This document shows, piece after piece, positions 1 to 9,130 of a stretch of 64,000 nucleotides of DNA. Source of the stretch: Limimaricola variabilis (GTDB lineage: Bacteria; Pseudomonadota; Alphaproteobacteria; Rhodobacterales; Rhodobacteraceae); NCBI RefSeq assembly GCF_014195545.1, contig NZ_JACIBX010000010.1, positions 50,450 to 114,449 on the forward strand, in the 5' to 3' direction. Below the pieces are notes generated by a model that saw nothing but the letters and a program-made list of their open reading frames with translations, was not told the DNA's origin and made no database searches. Position numbers and translations under genes: made by a program. How positions within the stretch are numbered: the stretch's first letter is position 1; each line of letters opens with the position of its first letter.

Positions 1-464
1 ACGATGTCGAGCGGGTCGAGATCCTGAAGATGGAGCTGAACGCCATGCTCCGGCGCGGGCTTCTGGGCGGCATCGATTGGCTTCTGGGCGATCCCGGCGC
101 GGAGAGCGGCCGGACCCAGGCCCCGGCGCATGCCCATCACGTCGTGGCGATGATCCGTTTCATCGTCGAGAACCTTGCCGAGCCGATGAGCAATGCAGAC
201 ATCGCCGCTGCGACTGGGCTGCACGAGAACTACGCCACGACGCTGTTCAGCCGCGCGATGCGGCTACCGCCGAAGCAGTTCCTGATCCGGATGCGGCTTC
301 TCAGGGCCCGCGCTTTGCTGATGGAGAGCGGCACCCCCGTCACCGCCATCGCCGCCGCCTCGGGCTTCAGCTCGAGTAGCCAGTTCTACGCGCATTTCCG
401 GGCCGCCTACGGCATGCCCCCTCAGGTGATGCGCGACCGGTACATGGCGATGACACTGAGGTAA
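1..464 (+). CDS. AraC-family transcriptional regulator, C-terminal part (cut by window edge)
   Basis: The reading frame is open from base 3, before the first ATG at 30, so the gene begins outside the window. The visible 154 residues contain the AraC double helix-turn-helix DNA-binding domain: a helix containing SNADIAAATGLHENY, then a second containing PVTAIAAASGF, and the typical C-terminal QFYAHFRAAYGMPP motif. AraC regulators usually keep a ligand or cupin domain in front of this region, and that part is not visible, so the effector cannot be inferred. It is followed by a degraded recombinase and has no recognisable operon partner here. Confidence 0.85.
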   Translation, partial: DVERVEILKMELNAMLRRGLLGGIDWLLGDPGAESGRTQAPAHAHHVVAMIRFIVENLAEPMSNADIAAATGLHENYATTLFSRAMRLPPKQFLIRMRLLRARALLMESGTPVTAIAAASGFSSSSQFYAHFRAAYGMPPQVMRDRYMAMTLR

Positions 465-653
465 TCGGATGAGCCGATTAGTGGCGGACTTGCTTCGGTC
501 TCCGGTGAGGTTCATTCGCCATTGTGCTTACCGAGGGCCAGACTGGTATCAACCTTGCTTGTCTGACAGGAAGTTATACTCCGCTATTCTTCAGACCCTC
601 AGCAAAGTGGGTTTCCGATGCTCCTTCATGTCCAGTAAAATCCCCTATCGGAT
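465..653. other. Intergenic stretch before the recombinase remnant
   Basis: These 189 bases lie between the AraC stop and the recombinase remnant. Short open frames cross it, but none shows a recognisable domain or ribosome binding site. It is probably leader or junction DNA of a lost mobile element. Confidence 0.4.
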
Positions 654-1618
654 ATGACCGTGCTACGCCCGTCTGCATGCCGGACACGCTCGAAATCCCC
701 CCAGATCGCCCTGCCCGACCACGTCGCGGGCTCCGGCCAGCTCGACCGGCTGGTCGACACCGCCCGGGGCTACGCCGACCACGCCATCGCCGAGAACACC
801 CGCAGGGCCTACGCGCGCGATTGGGCCGGTTTTGCCCGCTGATGCCGCCTGAAGGGCGCCGATCCTTGCCCCCTCCCCTGAGTTGGTCCTGGGCCTACGC
901 GCAGCGCGGAGTTCGACTCGATCGCCGCGACCGGCACATCGTCTCCGTCCTCGCTGGCATCCGCCGCCGCCACGCCCGGCCACCGGTGCAGAAGGACGCG
1001 ATCGGACCCGACGATCTGCGCGCCATGCTCGCGACCCTCGGCCACGACCTGCGCGGGTTGCGCGACCGGGCGATGCTGCTGGCCGGCTTCGCGCGGGCGC
1101 TGCGGCGCTCGGAACTCGTCGGGCTCGACCGGACCAAGGACGACACCATCGACGGCAGCGGCTGAGTCGAGATCTTGGAGGCCGGGGTGCTGGTGACGCT
1201 GCGTGGCAAGACCGGGTGGCGCACGGTCGAGATCGCGCGCGGCTCCAGCGCCGCGACCTGTCCGGTGCAGGCACTGGAGCGCTGGCTGGACTTCGCGAAG
1301 ATCGACTTTGGCCCGCTGTTCACGGCCGTCAGCCGGGGCGGGACCCGGGCGTTGGAGCGCCGCCTGAACGACCGCCACGTAGCACGACTGGTGCAACGCA
1401 CGGCCCTCGCGGCGGGGCTGCGGCCTGAGTTGCCCGAAGCCGAGCGCCGCGCACTGTTCGCCGGGCACTCTTTGCGCGCTGGCCTCGCGACATCGGCGGA
1501 GATCGACGAGCGCCACGTGCAGAAGCAGCTCGGGCATGCCTCGGCCGAGATGACCCGTCGATATCAGCGAAATCGGGATAGATTTCGGTTCAATTTGACC
1601 AAGGCTGCGGGACTGTAA
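654..1618 (+). pseudogene. Tyrosine recombinase/phage integrase, broken by frame changes and stops
   Basis: The first part (654-842) matches a SAM-like core-binding domain (AENTRRAYARDWAGFAR) and ends in TGA. The sequence continues in another frame from about 890 with LAGIRRRH, LRGLRDRAMLLAGF and ALRRSELVGLD, the box I arginine region. It then meets an in-frame TGA at 1163-1165 and resumes with GKTGWRTVEI. The C-terminal catalytic box is intact: GHSLRAGLAT (H-x-x-R), QLGHASAEMTRRYQR with the tyrosine nucleophile. Compared with complete relatives, the region between the core-binding domain and LAGIRR is shortened, which points to an internal deletion as well as the stop codon. The gene cannot make a full recombinase and is most likely the scar of a mobile element at the left end. 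Confidence 0.8.
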
Positions 1619-1717
1619 CGGGCCCCTTGCCCCAAATTTAGTGAGGACAGCGTCCACAAGACACGGGGCTATTCAGCTCGCTTAATAGGCCAAGTCCAGA
1701 ATACGACTGCTCGGTCG

Positions 1718-2710
1718 CTACCACGTAGCTTGCACTTTCAGCGTCTTGTCCGGCCCCCTGCCGGAAATGAGGTCGGGGATCTCCGAAAGCGGCAGCTGGT
1801 GCGAGACCAGTCGTCCGATATCGGGCCCGAAACTGCGGATTGCCTCCAAAGCTGCGTCGATGTTGTGGTTCAGCGAATGCGCTCCGGCCATGGTAATCTG
1901 CCGTCGGAAAATCTCGTAAGGTGAAACTGAAATCTTCGCTTCGGGCGCGCAGACACCGAAGAAGAGAACCTTGCCCCCATTCGCCGTGTAGCGCACCAGG
2001 CTCTCGGCCACCGCTGGACGTCCGGTCGCATCAACCGAAAGGTCCATCTGCCCCAGCAGAGGCTTCAGCGCTTCGCCTTCGCTGAGAAGCGGCCTGAAGC
2101 CGAATGACTCCGCGAGTTCGAGCCGCCCTCCATCGATATCCGCCACGTGAATATCCGAGACGCCGCGGGTTCTGAGCGCGATCGCCATCAGCAGGCCGAT
2201 CGGCCCCGCTCCGAAGATCAGTGCCCGCTCGACGCTATTGCTACCAACTGCCTCGATACCGTTGAGCACGCAGCCCATGGGCTCCGCGAGGGCCGCGATC
2301 GCGAAAGGCATGTCGCCGATTGAGACCAGGTTGCTTTCTTGAACGACGCTGAACTCGGCGAACCCGCCGTTCCGGGTGACCCCGTAGGCCCCGAGCATTT
2401 GGCACAGGTTCGTCAGCCCTTTCCGACAGGGTCGGCAACTGCCACAGCTGATATTCGGATCCACAACTACGCGGTCACCAGCCTTGAAGGCTTGCACCTC
2501 TTCGCCGACTTCCACGACCTCCCCGGCATATTCGTGACCGGGCACGAGGGGAAAGCGTCCCTCCCCGTAGCGGCCGTGTAGAATGTCTATGTCCGTATGG
2601 CAGACGCCACTTGCTCGACACCTGAGCAGCACCTCCTTCGCGCTTGGTTGCGGCGGAGCGATATTCGCGACCTCGGCCCGGCCGAGAGCTTCGTAGACCA
2701 TTGCTTCCAT
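1718..2710 (-). CDS. Zinc-dependent polyol/alcohol dehydrogenase (MDR family)
   Basis: This 330-residue medium-chain dehydrogenase oxidises an alcohol or polyol with NAD(P). The catalytic zinc site is visible as C37-H-T-D40 and G-H59-E60. The structural zinc site is the four-cysteine lobe C89, C92, C95 and C103, and a GAGPIG nucleotide motif follows around residue 168. It is the last gene of a minus-strand cluster with a SmoS-type sorbitol dehydrogenase and a polyol ABC transporter, so a sugar alcohol such as altritol, arabinitol or galactitol is the likely substrate. The exact polyol is not readable from sequence. The gap to the upstream dehydrogenase is about 70 bases, so co-transcription is likely. 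Confidence 0.85.
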   Translation of the reverse strand: MEAMVYEALGRAEVANIAPPQPSAKEVLLRCRASGVCHTDIDILHGRYGEGRFPLVPGHEYAGEVVEVGEEVQAFKAGDRVVVDPNISCGSCRPCRKGLTNLCQMLGAYGVTRNGGFAEFSVVQESNLVSIGDMPFAIAALAEPMGCVLNGIEAVGSNSVERALIFGAGPIGLLMAIALRTRGVSDIHVADIDGGRLELAESFGFRPLLSEGEALKPLLGQMDLSVDATGRPAVAESLVRYTANGGKVLFFGVCAPEAKISVSPYEIFRRQITMAGAHSLNHNIDAALEAIRSFGPDIGRLVSHQLPLSEIPDLISGRGPDKTLKVQATW

Positions 2711-2781
2711 CGGGGTTGATCCTGGCTCGGGAATGCAGATCCCCCAGCGGCAGCATGCCGCTGGAGACGACGATCACGCCG

Positions 2782-3555
2782 TCAGCTCATCCACTGGCCG
2801 CCATCGACGTTGTAGGTCTGCGACACGATGTAGTCGGCCTCGTTCGAGGCCAGGAACACGGCCATGCCGGTCAGGTCGTCGGGCGTGGCGAAGCGGCCGG
2901 CGGGGACGCCGGCGGCGACCTCGGCCTTCTTCTGGCCGGGCTGCTTGCCTTCGAGCTTGGCGAACATGGCATCGACATGCGCCCAGTGCTCGCCGTCGAC
3001 CACGCCGGGGGCGATGGCGTTGACGTTGATGCCGTGCCTGATCAGGTTCAGCCCCGCCGACTGGGTCATCGAGATCACCGCGGCCTTGGTCGAGCAGTAG
3101 ACCAGCACCAGGCTCTCGCCGCGGCGGCCCGCCTGGCTGGCCATGTTGATGATCTTGCCGCCATGGCCCTGGGCGATCATCTGCCGCGCCGCCGCCTGCA
3201 TGGTGAACAGCGTGCCGGCGACATTGACGGCGTAGAGCCTGTCGTAGCTGTCGCGGGTGATGTCGACCGTCTCGGCGGCGTCGAACAACGCGGCGTTGTT
3301 GACGAGGATGTCGATCTTGCCCGCCTGCTCCACCACCGTGGCGATGGCGGCGTCGATGCTGTCCTGTTTCGCGACGTCGATCTGCACCGCGTAGGCGCCC
3401 GCGCCGATCTCGGCCGCGGTGGCCTGCGCCGCATCGAGGTTGATGTCGGCAATGGCCACCGTCGCGCCTTCGGCCACGTAGCGTGCGGCGAAGGCCTTGC
3501 CGATGCCGCGTGCGGCACCGGTGATCAGGGCAGATTTTCCAGTAAGGCGTGTCAT
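2782..3555 (-). CDS. smoS: Sorbitol/galactitol dehydrogenase, SDR family (SmoS-like)
   Basis: This 257-residue short-chain dehydrogenase has the cofactor motif G13-AARGI-G19, the NNAAL motif near residue 87, and the catalytic set S140, Y153, K157 (YCSTK). It closely resembles the Rhodobacter sphaeroides sorbitol dehydrogenase SmoS along its whole length, including the stretches [15 protein letters not shown] and [15 protein letters not shown] and the C-terminus NVDGGQWMS. That enzyme oxidises D-glucitol to D-fructose and galactitol to a tagatose. The start ATG overlaps the stop of the transporter ATPase gene by four bases (ATGA), which indicates translational coupling in one operon. Confidence 0.9.
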   Translation of the reverse strand: MTRLTGKSALITGAARGIGKAFAARYVAEGATVAIADINLDAAQATAAEIGAGAYAVQIDVAKQDSIDAAIATVVEQAGKIDILVNNAALFDAAETVDITRDSYDRLYAVNVAGTLFTMQAAARQMIAQGHGGKIINMASQAGRRGESLVLVYCSTKAAVISMTQSAGLNLIRHGINVNAIAPGVVDGEHWAHVDAMFAKLEGKQPGQKKAEVAAGVPAGRFATPDDLTGMAVFLASNEADYIVSQTYNVDGGQWMS

Positions 3556-4556
3556 GCTGCTCGCAGTCCTTTGCTGTCAAAGCGGTGAATCTTGTCATGT
3601 TGGGGGGTCAGGAACACGGTGTCACCGTGATGGAGGCCGACCTCGCCGCCGGCGCGGATGGTGATGGTTTCCGCCAGGCCGGTGTCGTGCACGTGGAAGA
3701 ACGTGTCCGAGCCCAGATGCTCTGCGACGCCGATGCGACCCTTCCAGGTGCCCTCGCTGGCCGAGACGTCGATATGCTCGGGCCGTACGCCGATCGTCTC
3801 GGCGCTGTGCTTCTTGGCCTCGGCGCCATCGATCAGGTTCATCTTGGGCGAGCCGATGAAGCCCGCCACGAAGGTGTTGCGCGGGTTGCGGTAGAGCTCG
3901 AGCGGGCTGCCCACCTGCTCGATGTTGCCGGCGCGCAGTACCACAATCTTGTCGGCCATGGTCATCGCCTCGACCTGATCGTGGGTGACGTAGATCATCG
4001 TGGTGTCGAGCTTCTTGTGCAGCTCGGAGATCTCCATCCGCATGCCGACGCGCAGCGCCGCGTCGAGGTTCGACAGCGGCTCGTCGAACAGGAAGGCCGC
4101 CGGTTCGCGGACGATGGCGCGACCGATCGCGACCCGCTGACGCTGGCCGCCCGAGAGCTGGCCGGGGCGCCGGTCGAGATAGTCGGTGAGGTTGAGCGCG
4201 CGCGCCGCGTTGTCGATGCGCCGCTTCTGCTCGTCCTCGGGCATGCCCGCCATCTTCATCGGGAAGGCGATGTTCTTGCGCACCGACATGTGCGGGTAGA
4301 GCGCGTAGCTCTGGAACACCATGGCCAGGCCGCGCTTGGCGGGCGGCAGGTCGGTGGCGGGCTTGCCGTCGATGCGGATCTCGCCGCCCGAGACGTCCTC
4401 GAGCCCGGCGATCAGCCGCAGCAGCGTGGACTTGCCGCAGCCCGAGGGGCCGACGAAGACGACGAACTCACCGTCTTCGATGGTCAGGTCGAGGGGCGGG
4501 ATGACCTCCACATCCCCGAATTTCTTGGTCACCTTGTCGAGCGTGATGCGTCCCAT
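3552..4556 (-). CDS. smoK: Polyol ABC transporter ATP-binding protein (SmoK/UgpC type)
   Basis: This 334-residue ATPase energises the adjacent two-permease importer. It has Walker [10 protein letters not shown] at residues 36-44, the signature LSGGQ at 134-138, Walker B FLFDEP at 155-160, the H-loop [11 protein letters not shown], and a C-terminal OB-like regulatory domain (GVRPEHIDV) typical of MalK/UgpC proteins of CUT1 systems. The frame is open further upstream, but the start at 4556 (MGRITLDKV) is chosen because it matches the family N-terminus and lies just after the preceding permease stop. Confidence 0.93.
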   Translation of the reverse strand: MGRITLDKVTKKFGDVEVIPPLDLTIEDGEFVVFVGPSGCGKSTLLRLIAGLEDVSGGEIRIDGKPATDLPPAKRGLAMVFQSYALYPHMSVRKNIAFPMKMAGMPEDEQKRRIDNAARALNLTDYLDRRPGQLSGGQRQRVAIGRAIVREPAAFLFDEPLSNLDAALRVGMRMEISELHKKLDTTMIYVTHDQVEAMTMADKIVVLRAGNIEQVGSPLELYRNPRNTFVAGFIGSPKMNLIDGAEAKKHSAETIGVRPEHIDVSASEGTWKGRIGVAEHLGSDTFFHVHDTGLAETITIRAGGEVGLHHGDTVFLTPQHDKIHRFDSKGLRAA

Positions 4557-4567
4557 GGGTATATTCC

Positions 4568-5398
4568 TTATTTCACTGCGCCGAAGGTGAGCCCGCGGAC
4601 GAGCTGCTTCTGGCTGAACCAGCCGAGGATGAGGATCGGCGCGATGGCCATGGTCGAGGCGGCCGAGAGCTTGGCGTAGAACAGGCCCTCGGGGCTCGAG
4701 TAGCTGGCGATGAAGGCGGTGAGCGGAGCGGCCTTGGCGGCCGTGAGGTTGAGCGTCCAGAACGCCTCGTTCCAGGCGAGGATGACGTTGAGGAGCAGCG
4801 TCGAGGCGATGCCCGGCACGGCCATCGGCGTCAGAACATGGATGATCTCGTCGCGCAGGGTGGCGCCGTCCATCCGGGCCGCTTCGAGGATCTCGCCCGG
4901 GATCTCCTTGAAGTAGGTGTAGAGCATCCAGACGATGATCGGCAGGTTGATCAGCGTCAGCACGATCACCAGACCGGTCTTGGTGTCGAGAAGGCCCACG
5001 TCGCGGAAGATCAGGTAGATCGGGATCAGCACGCCGACGGGGGGCAGCATCTTCGTCGACAGCATCCACATCAGCACGTCCTTGGTGCGTTTGCCGGGCA
5101 CGAAGGCCATCGACCAGGCGGCCGGGATCGCGATGATCAGGCCCAGAACGGTCGATCCGAGCGAGATCACCACCGAGTTCCAGAAGTGCCGGAAGTAGTT
5201 CGAACGCTCCTGCACCGTGGTGTAGTTCTCGAGCGTCCAGTCGAAGAACAGGAAGCTCGGCGGCGATGAGATCGCCTCGGCCTCGGTCTTGAAGCTGGTG
5301 AGGATCGTCCAGAGGATCGGGAAGAAGATCGCGAGGCCAACGGCCCAGGCGGCGATGGTGAAGCCGATCTTGCGGCGGGTGGAGACGGCGCGGGCCAT
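4568..5398 (-). CDS. smoG: Polyol ABC transporter permease (SmoG type)
   Basis: This 276-residue inner-membrane permease has about six hydrophobic segments. It carries the EAA loop [15 protein letters not shown] about 60% along the chain, which contacts the ATPase, and the family-typical C-terminus [14 protein letters not shown]. The start at 5398 (MARAVSTRR) is chosen from homology: the longer frame upstream is a shadow of the other permease. It lies between the second permease and the ATPase in the usual smoEFGK order. Confidence 0.92.
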   Translation of the reverse strand: MARAVSTRRKIGFTIAAWAVGLAIFFPILWTILTSFKTEAEAISSPPSFLFFDWTLENYTTVQERSNYFRHFWNSVVISLGSTVLGLIIAIPAAWSMAFVPGKRTKDVLMWMLSTKMLPPVGVLIPIYLIFRDVGLLDTKTGLVIVLTLINLPIIVWMLYTYFKEIPGEILEAARMDGATLRDEIIHVLTPMAVPGIASTLLLNVILAWNEAFWTLNLTAAKAAPLTAFIASYSSPEGLFYAKLSAASTMAIAPILILGWFSQKQLVRGLTFGAVK

Positions 5399-5469
5399 GT
5401 CAGGCGCTCCCTCTGTTCGGCGTGCGGGGCGTGCGCGGGGTCTGGCCCCGCGCGGCGAAGGTGATCTGC

Positions 5470-6342
5470 TCAGGCATCGAGGTTCTTTCCGATCATCCGC
5501 ATCAGGAAGATCGCGACGATGTTGGCGAGGATGATCGCGACCACACCGCCGGCCGAGCCGCCGCCCACGTCGAAGTTCAGCAGCGAACGGGCGTAGACGA
5601 GGTAGGTCAGGTTGGTCGAGGCGTTGCCCGGACCGCCATTGGTGGTCACCAGAATCTCGGCGAAGACCGACAGCAGGAAGATCGTCTGGATCAGGATCAC
5701 CACGGTGATGGCGCGCGAGAGGTGCGGCAAGGTGATGTACCAGAACCGCGACAGCGCCGAGGCCCCGTCCATCTCGGCCGCTTCCATCTGCTCGCTGTCG
5801 AGCGACTGGATCGCGGTGAGCAGGATCAGCGTGGCGAAGGGTAGCCACTGCCAGGACACGATGCCGATGATCGAGGCCAATGGTGCCTGACTGAGAAAGT
5901 CGAATGGCGCCAGTCCCACTGCCTTGGAGAACTCCGCGAAGAGCCCCGAGACCGGGTTCATGAACATGTTCTTCCAGACCAGCGCCGACACGGTGGGCAT
6001 GACGAAGAAGGGCGCGATGACGAGGATGCGCACGATCCCCTGCCCCCAGATCGGCTGATCGAGCAGGATCGCCAGGAGGATGCCCCCGACCACGGTGATG
6101 ATCAGCACCCCGCCGACCAGCAGCAGCGTGTTCAGCATCGCGGTCCAGAAGGCCGGGTTCTGGTAGAACAGCTTGTAATTGAGAAAGCCCACGAAGCGCT
6201 CGGTGCCCGGCATCAGCAGGTTGTAGCGCAACAGCGAGAAATACACCGTCAGCACCAGCGGCACGATCATCCAGGCGAGCAGAAGCACGACGGCGGGCGA
6301 AATCATGATCCGCGCAGCGGAGCGGGAATGTTGGGTGGCCAT
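5470..6342 (-). CDS. smoF: Polyol ABC transporter permease (SmoF type)
   Basis: This 290-residue permease has six predicted membrane spans, beginning with ISPAVVLLLAWMIVPLVL. Its EAA loop is EAAEMDGASALSRFWYITLP, and FAEILVTTNGGPGNAST is the typical CUT1 permease segment. The start at 6342 (MATQHSRSA) is preceded by a purine-rich GGAACTC-like stretch and fits relatives. It is separated from the binding-protein gene by a 160-base spacer that holds a strong stem-loop. Confidence 0.92.
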   Translation of the reverse strand: MATQHSRSAARIMISPAVVLLLAWMIVPLVLTVYFSLLRYNLLMPGTERFVGFLNYKLFYQNPAFWTAMLNTLLLVGGVLIITVVGGILLAILLDQPIWGQGIVRILVIAPFFVMPTVSALVWKNMFMNPVSGLFAEFSKAVGLAPFDFLSQAPLASIIGIVSWQWLPFATLILLTAIQSLDSEQMEAAEMDGASALSRFWYITLPHLSRAITVVILIQTIFLLSVFAEILVTTNGGPGNASTNLTYLVYARSLLNFDVGGGSAGGVVAIILANIVAIFLMRMIGKNLDA

Positions 6343-6454
6343 CGGAGTTCCTCTGGTCGTGTGACGGACGGGCGACGGCGCGCCACCCCATGCAGAGAAG
6401 CATCGAGGGGTGGCAGGCGGTAACCCGTGACGATGGGAGGGAAGACCGTAGGGT

Positions 6455-6486
6455 GGCGGGGCCGACTGGGAGGAGCCGGCCCCGCC
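6455..6486 (-). promoter_or_regulatory. Stem-loop between the binding-protein and permease genes
   Basis: Perfect 10-bp arms GGCGGGGCCG (6455-6464) and CGGCCCCGCC (6477-6486) enclose a 12-base loop. It lies just downstream of the smoE-type stop and upstream of smoF. Such hairpins commonly stabilise the upstream mRNA or attenuate downstream transcription, giving an excess of binding protein over permease. Confidence 0.7.
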
Positions 6487-6502
6487 TCTCATGCAGGCCA
6501 GG

Positions 6503-7810
6503 TTACTGGGTGTAACCGGCCGCCTGCATTTCTTGCATGGTCGACTGCTGCGCCGCCTGGAGCGCTTCTTCGGCCGACTTCTGACCCGCGAGTGCGGCCG
6601 AGAACTGCTGGCCGACCATAGTGCCGATGCCCTGGAACTCGGGGATCGAGACATACTGGATGCCGGTATAGGGCACCGGCTCGGCGGTCGGATCGGAGGG
6701 GTCAGCCGCCTTGATCGAGTTCAGCACCGTTTCGGCGAAGGGCGCCGCGTCGATGTAGTTCTGGTTCTCATAGGTCGAGACGCGCGTGCCCGGCGGTACC
6801 GCGACCCAGCCCTTTTCCTCGCCGACGAGGTTCACGTAGTCCTCGCTCGTGGCCCAGGCGAGGAAGTCCTTAGCGACCTCGGTCTTGCTCGAGCTGGTCG
6901 GGATCGCAAGGCTCCAGGCCCAGAACCAGGCATTGCCCTTGTCGGTTTCGGCGATCGGCGCGGCAGTGAAGCCGACATGCTCAGCGATGTCGGACTGAGA
7001 CGGGTCGAACACCCGGCCAGCCGCCGAAGTGGCATCGATCCACATGGCGCATTTGCCGGTCTGGAACAGCGCCTGGTTCTCGTTGTAGCCATTGGAGGTG
7101 GCACCCGGGGGGCCGTATTTTTCCATGACGTCGAGATAGTAGGTCAGCGCGTCGTTCCACGGCTGCTGGTCGAGCTGCGGCACCCAGTTCTCGTCGAACC
7201 AGCGGCCACCGAAGGTGTTCACCAGCGTGCCGATGAAGGCCATGTTCTCACCCCAGCCCGGCTTGCCACGCAAGCAGAGGCCGTAGAGCTCGTTTTCCCT
7301 GTCGGTGAGCGTCTCCGCGAACTGCGCGATCTGCTCATAGGTCGGCTGATCGGGCATCTCCAGACCAGCCTCTTCGAACAGGTCCGTGCGGTAGAGGGTG
7401 AAGGAGCTCTCGGCATAGAAAGGCAGCGCATAGAGCGTGCCTTCGTGCGAAAGGCCTTCGCGCACGGCGGGGATCAGGTCGTCGTAGTCGTAGCCCTCGA
7501 TGTCGCCGACCGGCTCGAGCCAGCCCTGGGCACCCCAGATCGGTGCCTCGTAGGAGCCGATGGTCATGATGTCGTATTGCCCACCACCGGTGGCGATGTC
7601 GGTGGTGACGCGCTGGCGCAGCACGTTCTCTTCCAGCGTCACCCAGTTGATGGTGTTGCCGGTCTCCTCCTCCCACTGCGAGGACAGTTCCTGCATGATG
7701 ATCATGTCACCGTTGTTGACGGTGGCGATGGTGATCTCTTCGGCATGCGCTGCGGATGCCGCGATCGCGAGACCGGCCGCCGACACGAGCAGATTGCGCT
7801 TGATGGACAT
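6503..7810 (-). CDS. smoE: Periplasmic polyol-binding protein of ABC transporter (SmoE type)
   Basis: This 435-residue secreted binding protein delivers sugar alcohols to SmoFGK. A signal peptide (KRN, then SAAGLAIAASAAHA) ends near residue 23. The mature protein has the type 1 extracellular solute-binding fold with family blocks such as YDIMTIGSYEAPIWG, YALPFYAESSFTLYR and NAWFWAWSLAIP. A GGGAGGAG ribosome binding site precedes ATG 7810. Two copies of the TTKAC-N4-GTAAA palindrome lie between this gene and the LacI gene, so control by that repressor is likely. Confidence 0.93.
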   Translation of the reverse strand: MSIKRNLLVSAAGLAIAASAAHAEEITIATVNNGDMIIMQELSSQWEEETGNTINWVTLEENVLRQRVTTDIATGGGQYDIMTIGSYEAPIWGAQGWLEPVGDIEGYDYDDLIPAVREGLSHEGTLYALPFYAESSFTLYRTDLFEEAGLEMPDQPTYEQIAQFAETLTDRENELYGLCLRGKPGWGENMAFIGTLVNTFGGRWFDENWVPQLDQQPWNDALTYYLDVMEKYGPPGATSNGYNENQALFQTGKCAMWIDATSAAGRVFDPSQSDIAEHVGFTAAPIAETDKGNAWFWAWSLAIPTSSSKTEVAKDFLAWATSEDYVNLVGEEKGWVAVPPGTRVSTYENQNYIDAAPFAETVLNSIKAADPSDPTAEPVPYTGIQYVSIPEFQGIGTMVGQQFSAALAGQKSAEEALQAAQQSTMQEMQAAGYTQ

Positions 7811-7827
7811 TTCTGTCTCCTCCCATT

Positions 7828-7841
7828 TTTACGCGAGTAAA
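7828..7841. promoter_or_regulatory. Operator-like palindrome, site 1 (TTTAC-GCGA-GTAAA)
   Basis: Perfect 5-bp inverted arms TTTAC/GTAAA around a four-base centre, followed by GTTTTG. It lies 18 bases upstream of the smoE-type ATG, where a bound repressor would block transcription or elongation. The same motif recurs at 7890, 9072 and 12396. Confidence 0.75.
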
Positions 7842-7889
7842 GTTTTGCGGCAGGGCAAGACAGGAGTCAACAGAAATCGGGCCAGAAAC

Positions 7890-7903
7890 GTTACGTTCGT
7901 AAA
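7890..7903. promoter_or_regulatory. Operator-like palindrome, site 2 (GTTAC-GTTC-GTAAA)
   Basis: Second copy of the palindrome in the same intergenic region, with one mismatch in the left arm and the same ATTTTG flank. Its centre is 62 bases from site 1, roughly six helical turns, which suits cooperative binding by a LacI-family protein. Confidence 0.7.
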
Positions 7904-7924
7904 ATTTTGCTCGGCTGGCGTGCG

Positions 7925-8971
7925 TCAGGCGGAATCGCGCAACCGTAAAGCCGCCTCGAAGGTCTGCTCCATGGCGCTTGCGTCGCGCGGAGCGTCCGCC
8001 CGCACCCGCTGCATGAGCATCCGCATCGCGGCATTGGCGATGGCAGGGGCATCCTGCGACACCGTGGTCAGCGGCGGCGTCATGTAACGGCTGAGCGGAT
8101 GATCATCGTGGCCCGCGATGCGCAGTGCCGGGGCCTCGCGCGCGTCGGGCCGAAACAGCCTGTGCCGATTGGCGGCGCGAATGGCCCCGATCGCCAGGCG
8201 GTCATTGGCGCACAGGATCGTGGCCTTGGTGTATGTCCCGTGGCTGAAATGCCGGTCGAGAAGTTCGTAGGCAAAGCCCTCGAAGTCCCAGCTGTCCTGC
8301 TGCCCCCCCGCCTCGACGAAGGCCGGCTCATGACCCAGGCGTTCCATCTCTCGCAAATAGGCCGCCTCGCGCTCCTGGCTGTTGGAGTTCAGCCGCGGCA
8401 TCCTGAGGAACACCGGTGCAGGCCCCGTGCGGCAGAGATATTCCACGATCAGGCGGATGCTCTGGCGATTGTCGGTCCCGACGAAGTCGGCGTTGTCCGG
8501 CATCGAGATGGGACGCGAGTCGACGAAGACCAGCGGCAGGTTGGCGCTGAGCCGTTCGATGGCGGCCGGGTCGCTCGATGCGCCCAAGGGTGCCACGATC
8601 GCCCCGTCCGCGTTCATAGACAGCAATTTCTCGACGGCCCGGGCTTCCAGAGCCGCATCCCCATGCGAGCTCTGTGTGATGACGGTGTAGTCCGCGGCGA
8701 TGGCCGCGCGTTCGATCGCCTCGAGCAGGCTCGTGTAGAACAGGTCGTTCAGGTAGGGGATGATCACGCCGATCAGGCCGGTCGCCTTGCGGTTCATACG
8801 TGTGGCGAAGAAGTTCGGCACATAATCGACACGCTGCAAGGCCGTCTCGATCTTGGTGCGCGTCGAGCTGCGCACGCTTTCGGGGTCCTGAAAGTAGCGC
8901 GACAGGGTCGGTCGCGACACGCTGATCGCGCTCGACAACTCCTCCATGGTGTTGATCTTCGGCTTCCTCAT
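7925..8971 (-). CDS. LacI-family transcriptional regulator
   Basis: This 348-residue repressor has an N-terminal helix-turn-helix (TMEELSSAISVSRPTLSRYFQ, about residues 8-28), then a hinge helix and a periplasmic-binding-protein-like effector domain starting at GLIGVIIPYLNDLFYTSLLEAI. The start at 8971 (MRKPKI) is the family-typical one: the frame open further upstream is antisense to the kinase leader. The gene stands at the head of the minus-strand polyol operon and is divergent from the kinase gene. Four matching palindromes in the neighbourhood are its probable operators. Its inducer is probably the polyol or a pathway intermediate, which is inference. Confidence 0.92.
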   Translation of the reverse strand: MRKPKINTMEELSSAISVSRPTLSRYFQDPESVRSSTRTKIETALQRVDYVPNFFATRMNRKATGLIGVIIPYLNDLFYTSLLEAIERAAIAADYTVITQSSHGDAALEARAVEKLLSMNADGAIVAPLGASSDPAAIERLSANLPLVFVDSRPISMPDNADFVGTDNRQSIRLIVEYLCRTGPAPVFLRMPRLNSNSQEREAAYLREMERLGHEPAFVEAGGQQDSWDFEGFAYELLDRHFSHGTYTKATILCANDRLAIGAIRAANRHRLFRPDAREAPALRIAGHDDHPLSRYMTPPLTTVSQDAPAIANAAMRMLMQRVRADAPRDASAMEQTFEAALRLRDSA

Positions 8972-9071
8972 CGCCCGCCGGCCCCCGTCCTTCGCTGCGC
9001 CCATCCCTGGTCGAAACGTCATCGACGCTCTTGCAAGCGAGCGCAACAGCAGCATCATCCCACCAGATATT

Positions 9072-9085
9072 TTGACACGCGTAAA
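9072..9085. promoter_or_regulatory. Operator-like palindrome, site 3 (TTGAC-ACGC-GTAAA)
   Basis: Third copy of the palindrome, followed by GTTTTTT, in the divergent region between the LacI gene and the kinase. The left arm reads TTGACA and may double as a -35 box for the plus-strand promoter, so repressor binding would exclude RNA polymerase. Confidence 0.7.
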
Positions 9086-9130
9086 GTTTTTTGTTACATG
9101 ACGGGGAAACAGCGCGCCCGAGGAGGATTC

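Noticed and set aside
8099..9130. Long plus-strand open frame running into the kinase from upstream
   Set aside because: It is antisense to the LacI gene and has no domain. The kinase itself starts at 9131 after AGGAGG.
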